Shown piece by piece: positions 58,671 to 64,000 of a DNA stretch of 64,000 nt (the stretch's first letter is position 1; every line of letters starts with the position of its first letter). Source of the DNA: CBDHCC01 sp965261015 (GTDB lineage: Bacteria > Pseudomonadota > Alphaproteobacteria > Sphingomonadales > Sphingomonadaceae). The notes beneath the pieces were generated by a model, which was not told the origin of the DNA, ran no database searches, and saw nothing but the letters and a program-made list of their open reading frames with translations. A program made the translations under genes and the position numbers. The stretch covers positions 806,001-870,000 of the forward strand of contig CBDHCC010000001.1 in NCBI GenBank assembly GCA_965261015.1. The letters run 5' to 3'.

Positions 58671-60857
58671 ATGGCCGCGCGTCCCACCATCACCCGGCGC
58701 GGTCTGCTGGTCGCCGGCGGGGTAGGCGGCGCGCTGCTGGTCGGCTGGACGGTCTGGCCCCGCGACTATCAGCCCGCCCTGACCGCCGGCCCCGGCGAGC
58801 ACGCCCTGAACGCCTGGCTGCGGATCGCCGAGGGGGGCACGATCGCCGTCCTGGTGCCGCAGGCCGAGCTGGGACAGGGCGCCTACACGACGGTCGCCCA
58901 GATGGTCGCCGACGAACTGGGCGCGGACTGGCGCACGGTGGGGGTCGAACCCGCGCTGCCCGGCCCCCTGGCCGCCAACACCCTGCTGGCGGACGAGAGC
59001 GGCGCCTGGTTCGCGGCAGAGCGCGCGCGGCGCGGCGTGGCGGTCGCCACCGGCGGATCCAGCACCGTGCGCGGCTTTGAAGAGCCGGCGCGCGCGGCGG
59101 GCGCGGAGGCGCGGGACCGGCTGCGCCGCGCCGCCGCGGACGAGTGGGGGATCGACTGGCGCGACACGGGGGTGCGCGCCGGCTTCGTGATCGCCGGCGA
59201 TCGCCGCGCCCGGTTCGGCGCGCTGGCCGCCGCCGCGGCGCGCCTGCCCGCCGACGCGGAGCGGGGGGCGGGACCCGCCGACCGCCTGACCGGCCGCGCG
59301 CTGCCGCGCCTGGACGGTCCGGGGAAGGTGGATGGGCAGGCGACCTTCGCCACCGACATCCGCCTGCCCGACCTGGTCCATGCCAGCGTCCGCATGGGGC
59401 CGGGCGGCACGGTGCGGCTGCTGGCGATGGACCGCGCCGCCGCCCTGCGAACCCCCGACGTGCTGGCCGTCGTCGATCGCGCAGACTGGGTGGCGGCGGT
59501 CGGACGTCACTGGTGGGCGGCAGAGCGCGCCGCCCGCGCGCTGAAACCCCGTTGGGAGGTGCGCGACATGGCGTGGCAGGACGCGCTGGACCGCGCGCTG
59601 GACGCCGCCGCCGCCGGCGACGACTGGACGGCGGAGGCGGGCGACGGGTCGGTCGGCGACCTCTGGTCCGCGGGCGACGCGGCGCGCGCCACCTATGCCG
59701 TGGCACCGCTGCCCCACCTGGCGGCCGAGCCAATGTCGGCGACCGCGTCCGTCACCGCGACCCGCGCCGACGTCTGGGCGGGCAGTCAGGCGCCGGCGTC
59801 GCTGCGCGCGGACGTCGCCGAGGCGCTGGGCTTCGCGCCCGAACTGGTGACGGTCTACCCCGTGCCCGTCGGCGGCAGCTTCGGCCGGCGCGCCACCAAC
59901 GAGGCGGCGGCGCAGGCGGCGGTCCTGTCGCGCGAACTGGGCCGACCGGTTCAGCTGACCTGGAGCCGGGCCGAGGACATCCGCCACGACCGCGCCGCGC
60001 CGCCGGCGCGCGTGCGGATGGCCGCTCGGCAACGTCCCGGCAGCGGCCTGACCGCCTGGGCCGCGCGGGTGGTCCAGGCGCGCGCCGGCGATCCCGGACC
60101 CACCGCCGCGCCGGACGGTCGCGCGCTGCTGGCCGCGCTCGCCGCGCCCCCGGACGACCCGCCGCTCTACCCGGCGGAGGCGTGGTCGCTGGAGTCCGCG
60201 CGCCTGGACACGGCGCTGCCGACCGGGCCGTGGCGCGGCGGCGGCGCGGTGCCGATCGCCTTCGCATCGGAAAGCTTCGCGGACGAGCTGGCGGCCCGCG
60301 CCGGGATCGACCCCTTTTCCTGGCGGATCGAAAAACTGGGCGGCGACCCCCGCCTGGCCGCCTGCCTGACCCGCGTGACGGAGATCGGCGGCTGGACCGG
60401 CGGCGCGGCGGGCAGCGGGCAGGGACTGGCCGTCTGTCGCCGGTTCGGGGCGCGCGTCGCGGTCCTGGCCGTGGCGCACGCGGAGGGTGGGCGCATCGTG
60501 CTGGACCGGCTGTCGGCCGCCGTGGACGCGGGGCGGCTGGTGAACCCCGATCTGGTGCTGCAGCAGGTCGAAGGTCAGCTGCTGTTCGCCGCCGCCGCCG
60601 CGCTGGGCACGCCGACCCGCATCGAGGAGGGGGTGCTGGCGCCCGGTGGTCTGGCCGCGCATCGGCCGCTGCGGACCGCCGACACCCCGCGCCTGACGGT
60701 GGCGCTGATGCCCAGCGCCGACCCGCCGGCGGGTGTCGGGTCCGTCGTGGTGCCCGCCGTGGCGCCCGCCATCGCCAACGCGCTCGCGTCGGCCACCGGG
60801 CGGCGCGTGCGCTCGCTTCCCCTGACCCTGGAGACCGCCCGTGCGTCCGCCGCCTGA
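58671..60857 (+). CDS. Xanthine dehydrogenase-family molybdopterin-binding subunit (IorB-like), atypical
   Basis: Encodes 728 aa. A twin-arginine-like signal (TRRGLLVAGGVGGALLVGWT) indicates export. GQGAYTTVAQMVADELGADW, DGPGKVDGQATFATDI, GGSFGRRATNEAA and a FASESFADELAARAG segment identify the isoquinoline-1-oxidoreductase beta/aldehyde dehydrogenase large-subunit family. At the C-terminus the family reads GVGEP..PAIANA; here it is GVGSVVVPAVAPAIANAL, so the usual active-site Glu is Ser. No 2Fe-2S partner subunit gene lies next to it. It may be inactive, use different chemistry or work with a distant partner. Confidence 0.85.
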   Translation: MAARPTITRRGLLVAGGVGGALLVGWTVWPRDYQPALTAGPGEHALNAWLRIAEGGTIAVLVPQAELGQGAYTTVAQMVADELGADWRTVGVEPALPGPLAANTLLADESGAWFAAERARRGVAVATGGSSTVRGFEEPARAAGAEARDRLRRAAADEWGIDWRDTGVRAGFVIAGDRRARFGALAAAAARLPADAERGAGPADRLTGRALPRLDGPGKVDGQATFATDIRLPDLVHASVRMGPGGTVRLLAMDRAAALRTPDVLAVVDRADWVAAVGRHWWAAERAARALKPRWEVRDMAWQDALDRALDAAAAGDDWTAEAGDGSVGDLWSAGDAARATYAVAPLPHLAAEPMSATASVTATRADVWAGSQAPASLRADVAEALGFAPELVTVYPVPVGGSFGRRATNEAAAQAAVLSRELGRPVQLTWSRAEDIRHDRAAPPARVRMAARQRPGSGLTAWAARVVQARAGDPGPTAAPDGRALLAALAAPPDDPPLYPAEAWSLESARLDTALPTGPWRGGGAVPIAFASESFADELAARAGIDPFSWRIEKLGGDPRLAACLTRVTEIGGWTGGAAGSGQGLAVCRRFGARVAVLAVAHAEGGRIVLDRLSAAVDAGRLVNPDLVLQQVEGQLLFAAAAALGTPTRIEEGVLAPGGLAAHRPLRTADTPRLTVALMPSADPPAGVGSVVVPAVAPAIANALASATGRRVRSLPLTLETARASAA

Positions 60858-61839
60858 CCACCCCGCCATCCCCGATCCGACCGTGGGCGTCCTGCTGATC
60901 AACCTGGGAACGCCGGACGCCGCCGAACCCGGCGCCGTCCGCCGCTATCTGGGCGAGTTCCTGTCCGACCGGCGCGTGGTGGAGCTGCCGCCGATCCTGT
61001 GGCAGCCGATCCTGCGCGGCGTGGTCCTGACCACGCGGCCGAAAAAGAGCGCCCACGCCTATGCCCAGGTCTGGGGCGAGGACGGGTCGCCCCTGGCGGC
61101 GATCACCAGGGCGCAGGCGACAGCGCTGGCCCCGCGCGTGCCGGAGGCCACGGTCCGCTGGGCGATGCGCTATGGCAATCCCGCGATCGTCGACGTGCTG
61201 GACGAGATGACGGCGGCGGGGTGCCAGCGCATCCTCCTGGCCCCGCTCTACCCCCAATATTGCGCGGCGACGACGGCGACCGCCAACGACCGGGCCTTCG
61301 CCCATCTGGCGACGCGGCGCTGGCAGCCGGCGATCCGCACCCTGCCGCCCTATCACGACGACCCCGCCTATATCGCCGCCTTGGCGGCCAGCGTGGGCGA
61401 GGGGCTGGCGGCGCTCGATTGGCAACCGGACGCGATCGTCGCCTCCTTTCATGGTATGCCCGAGCGCACGCTGGCCAAGGGCGATCCCTATCATTGCCAC
61501 TGCCAGAAGACGGCGCGGCTGCTGGGCGACGCGCTGGGCCGCGATCTGACCGTCGCCTTCCAGTCCCGCTTCGGCCCCGCCAAATGGCTGGGCCCGGCGA
61601 CCGACCGCACGCTGGAGGAGTTGGCGCGCGCGGGCCGGCGGCGGGTCGCGATCTTCGCGCCGGGCTTTTCCGCCGACTGCCTGGAGACGCTGGAGGAACT
61701 GGCGATCCGGGGGCGCGAGAGCTTCGAGGCCGCGGGCGGCACGCACTTCGCCTATCTGCCGTGCCTGAACGCGGAAGCCGGTGGCATGGCGATGCTCGAA
61801 GAGCTGGTGCGGCGCGAACTGGCCGGATGGATCGCTTGA
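60841..61839 (+). CDS. hemH: Ferrochelatase
   Basis: Encodes 332 aa from GTG 60841, overlapping the previous gene by 17 bp. It inserts iron into protoporphyrin IX. GVLLINLGTPDAAEPGAVRR, VASFHGMPERTLAKGDPY (catalytic His), FQSRFGPAKWLGP and FAPGFSADCLETLEEL (active-site Glu) are diagnostic. Overlap with the molybdenum enzyme gene suggests co-transcription. Confidence 0.95.
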   Translation: MRPPPDHPAIPDPTVGVLLINLGTPDAAEPGAVRRYLGEFLSDRRVVELPPILWQPILRGVVLTTRPKKSAHAYAQVWGEDGSPLAAITRAQATALAPRVPEATVRWAMRYGNPAIVDVLDEMTAAGCQRILLAPLYPQYCAATTATANDRAFAHLATRRWQPAIRTLPPYHDDPAYIAALAASVGEGLAALDWQPDAIVASFHGMPERTLAKGDPYHCHCQKTARLLGDALGRDLTVAFQSRFGPAKWLGPATDRTLEELARAGRRRVAIFAPGFSADCLETLEELAIRGRESFEAAGGTHFAYLPCLNAEAGGMAMLEELVRRELAGWIA

Positions 61840-61910
61840 CGTAGCGTCGCGCCCGACGGACACTCCCGCCAGAGATCGGCCCGCAGGGCCGACCGGTGGG
61901 AGAGAGACGG

Positions 61911-62636
61911 ATGACGACACGGGTGGCAATCGTGACCGGCGGCACGCGCGGGATCGGAGAGGCGATCAGTCTGGCCTTGCAGGCGCGCGGCGTGACCGTC
62001 GCGGCGAATTACGGCGGCGACGACGGCCGCGCGCGCGCCTTCACCGACCGCACGGGCATCGCCTCCTACAAATGGGACGTGGGCGACCACGCCGCCTGCG
62101 TGGACGGGGTCAAGCGGGTGATGGGCGAGGTCGGGCCGGTCGACATCCTGGTGAACAACGCGGGCATCACGCGCGACGGCACGCTGATGAAGATGACGGC
62201 CGACGACTGGAACGAGGTGATCCGGGTCAATCTGGGCGGTTGCTTCAACATGGCCAAGGCGTGCTTTCCGGGCATGCGGGAAAGGAAGTGGGGCCGCATC
62301 GTCAATATCGGATCGATCAACGGGCAGGGCGGGCAATATGGCCAAGTGAACTACGCCGCCGCCAAGTCGGGGATCCACGGCTTCACCAAGGCCCTGGCGC
62401 AGGAAGGCGCGCGGTCCGGCGTCACGGTGAACGCGGTGGCACCGGGCTATATCGACACCGACATGGTGGCCGCCGTGCCCGACGACGTGATGGACAAGAT
62501 CGTGGCCAAGATCCCGGTTGGCCGGCTGGGCCAGGCCGACGAGATCGCCCGCGGCGTGGCCTTCCTGTGCGGCGAGGACGCCGGCTTCGTGACCGGATCG
62601 ACGCTCTCGATCAATGGCGGGCAGCATATGTATTGA
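61911..62636 (+). CDS. phbB: Acetoacetyl-CoA reductase (short-chain dehydrogenase)
   Basis: Encodes 241 aa from ATG 61911, with GGGAGAGAG upstream. TGGTRGIGEAISLALQARG binds NADP, NNAGITRDGTLMKMT and YAAAKSGIHGFTKALAQEGA supply the Asn and the Tyr-x3-Lys pair, and SINGQGGQYGQVNYAAAKSG is typical of PhaB/PhbB. It makes (R)-3-hydroxybutyryl-CoA for polyhydroxybutyrate. The polymerase and thiolase genes are not in the window, so the assignment rests on similarity alone. Confidence 0.88.
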   Translation: MTTRVAIVTGGTRGIGEAISLALQARGVTVAANYGGDDGRARAFTDRTGIASYKWDVGDHAACVDGVKRVMGEVGPVDILVNNAGITRDGTLMKMTADDWNEVIRVNLGGCFNMAKACFPGMRERKWGRIVNIGSINGQGGQYGQVNYAAAKSGIHGFTKALAQEGARSGVTVNAVAPGYIDTDMVAAVPDDVMDKIVAKIPVGRLGQADEIARGVAFLCGEDAGFVTGSTLSINGGQHMY

Positions 62637-62788
62637 GGGGGCGGGCGGCCTTTGTCCGAATTGCGGACATCCGCGTCGCGTCAGCCGTCCGAGCGGGGCG
62701 GAGGGTGAGAAGGTCCGCTTTTCACAAAGAAACGCACGCACCCTGCTCCCCTCGCGACTCCCACCGCCCGTCCGCTAGGGGTGCTGCG

Positions 62789-63055
62789 ATGACGCCCCTC
62801 TACGCCTCCGTCGTGAAACGGTCCGTCACGGTGGCGGGGCACGCCACGTCGATCACGCTGGAACCCGCCTTCTGGGCCGCGCTCGATCGGGCGGCCGGAG
62901 AGGCGGGGTTGCCGCTGAACGCGGTCGTCGCGGCCGTGGACGCGGAGCGGCTGGAGGCGGCGGACCCGCCCAACCTGGCCTCCGCGCTGCGCCTGTGGCT
63001 GTTCGCTCGGGCCCGCGATCAGGACGGGTCGCCCGCGTCCTCCGGCAAGACGTAG
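62789..63055 (+). CDS. Ribbon-helix-helix DNA-binding protein
   Basis: Encodes 88 aa from ATG 62789. The segment VVKRSVTVAGHATSITLEPA followed by FWAALDRAAGEAGLPLNAVV is the ribbon-helix-helix domain of the RHH_4 type found in many alphaproteobacteria. It probably binds DNA as a dimer. The upstream extension of the frame overlaps phbB and is not used. Its last 37 bases overlap the convergent gene at 63019. Confidence 0.83.
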   Translation: MTPLYASVVKRSVTVAGHATSITLEPAFWAALDRAAGEAGLPLNAVVAAVDAERLEAADPPNLASALRLWLFARARDQDGSPASSGKT

Positions 63056-64000
63056 CGCACGAGCGTCGTGCAGCCGGTGGCACCGACCGGCGAGGGCGGC
63101 AGGGTCGCGCCCCGTAGGACGGCCTCCGCCTGTTCCCCGAACTCGGCGGCCGGTTCGGCCGTCACGGCCCGGACCTCTCCCACCGCGCCCCAGGGTGCCA
63201 CGTCGAACCGCACGACCGCCCAGCCTTCCAGCGACCGCCGACGCCACGCCTCCGGAAAGCGCAGCGTGGGCAGGGTCGCCCAGCGTCGGTCCGCGTCCCG
63301 GGGACAGCGCGCGTCGGCGGGCCTCAGCGCGTCCGGGTCGGGGGCGGGCGGTGCCGCCGTCGGCTCGCCGGGCGTGCGGTAGAACCAGCGCAGGCACCCC
63401 GCCTTCGCCTCGTCGTTCCAGCGGGATCGCTCGACGGCGTCGCGCGACTGCCGGTCCAATTCCGCATTCCCGCTGGACCCGATCACCCGAATCGCGCCGG
63501 GCCGTCCGTCCGCGTCCACGTCGAAGCGCAGCAGCGTGTGATCGGTCCCGCCCGCTGTGTGGGCGATGCGATCGAAATCCGGAAAGGCGAGCAGCCGCTG
63601 GCGCAGGACGTCGCACCGCGCGTCCGGCCCCGCCAGACGATCAAAGGCCGCCCGCCCGAGATCGCGCCCGCCCAGGCGCATCGGCTGGCCCAGCGCCACG
63701 AAGCGGACCAGCACGTCCGGGCGCGCCTGCTCGATCGGGACGACGACGGATCGGAACGTGACGGAGCACTGCGCCCGTTCCCCCGCCGGGAAGCGCCAGG
63801 TCGCAAAGGCCGGTGCCACGTCGGCGGACGGCGCGTAGGCGTTCTGGGTCCCGTCCGACTCGATCGACAGTGGGCGACCGTCGGCCGCGATGCGGAAGCG
63901 CAACGTGATCGGCGGGGCCAGCGACGAGCCGGCGACGCCGTTCGTCAGGCGCACGCTGCGCCCGGACGGCAGCGGAGCCTCGGTCCGCAGGGCAATCAGC
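63019..64000 (-). CDS. TonB-C-terminal-like protein, 5' end outside the window
   Basis: At least 326 codons; the frame remains open to the window edge (residues before GTG 63954, reading LPSGRSVRLTNGVAGSS, look coding), so the start is unseen. Two tandem repeats resemble TonB C-terminal domains: LLRFDVDADGRPGAIRVIGS, then NAELDRQSRDAVERSRW, and later WAVVRFDVAPWGAVGEVRAV. Many sphingomonad energy-transducer-like proteins have this form. No membrane anchor can be judged. It overlaps the RHH gene by 37 bp. Confidence 0.75.
   Translation of the reverse strand, partial: LIALRTEAPLPSGRSVRLTNGVAGSSLAPPITLRFRIAADGRPLSIESDGTQNAYAPSADVAPAFATWRFPAGERAQCSVTFRSVVVPIEQARPDVLVRFVALGQPMRLGGRDLGRAAFDRLAGPDARCDVLRQRLLAFPDFDRIAHTAGGTDHTLLRFDVDADGRPGAIRVIGSSGNAELDRQSRDAVERSRWNDEAKAGCLRWFYRTPGEPTAAPPAPDPDALRPADARCPRDADRRWATLPTLRFPEAWRRRSLEGWAVVRFDVAPWGAVGEVRAVTAEPAAEFGEQAEAVLRGATLPPSPVGATGCTTLVRYVLPEDAGDPS

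Noticed and set aside
56316..60902. A 1528-codon open frame on the minus strand
   Set aside because: Only its 3' part (56316-56798) is a real gene, rpiB. The rest is antisense to the acyl-CoA ligase and the molybdopterin enzyme, with a glycine- and arginine-rich translation, an effect of high GC.

Overview
The window is a stretch of high-GC alphaproteobacterial chromosome, most likely from the Sphingomonadales. Pointers are the tail of a gene transfer agent (GTA)-type cluster, the sugar-nucleotide genes, an erythrin/VIT1 fusion, polyhydroxyalkanoate-type acetoacetyl-CoA reductase, and many GTG starts with 4-base gene overlaps. No rRNA operon or CRISPR array is visible. One tRNA gene, tRNA-Lys(UUU), is present.

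Layout. 1-4176: the end of a GTA-like phage tail cluster (DUF2460, DUF2163, NlpC/P60, large tail protein, DUF2793). 4288-5397: an OmpA-like porin with a strong terminator. 5531-15362: envelope polysaccharide precursor genes (ugd, wecB, manC, wecC, UDP-glucuronate decarboxylase) mixed with a phosphatase, a Cu-Zn superoxide dismutase lipoprotein, a PilZ protein and a small membrane protein. 15470-19187: envelope and stress genes (DUF3618, holin-like, ferritin-VIT1 fusion, GreA-like factor, 59-aa helix-turn-helix protein).

19337-41664: two tandem integrative elements inserted in the 3' half of tRNA-Lys. A 45-bp core repeat, matching tRNA positions 32-76, occurs at 19337-19381, 38587-38631 and 41620-41664; only the last is part of a complete tRNA gene. 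Island 1 (about 19.3 kb) carries a tyrosine integrase, an AlpA-like regulator, a HigBA toxin-antitoxin pair with a palindromic operator, and a tightly coupled six-gene run: SNF2/RapA-type helicase, 60-aa protein, Rad50/SMC-like ATPase, AIPR-family protein, adenine methyltransferase, and type III Res-like helicase-nuclease. It ends in Ti-type mobilization genes (traD, traC, oriT, traA) with no type IV secretion genes, so it looks like a mobilizable element carrying defence cargo. Island 2 (about 3.1 kb) holds only an integrase, a small membrane protein and three DNA-binding proteins.

41658-64000: core genome again. It contains folK, whose frame runs into the tRNA, uracil-DNA glycosylase, pterin dehydratase, transglutaminase, the agmatine-to-putrescine enzymes AguA and AguB, an M28 and an S9 peptidase, rpsD, chorismate mutase, trmJ, nrdR, glyA, rpiB, an acyl-CoA ligase, an orphan molybdopterin oxidoreductase subunit, hemH, an acetoacetyl-CoA reductase, a ribbon-helix-helix protein and a partial TonB-like protein.

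The most notable item is the helicase-ATPase-AIPR-methyltransferase-Res operon. It joins modification, restriction and probable abortive modules in one mobile unit, and I cannot match its complete composition to a defence system I know by name.
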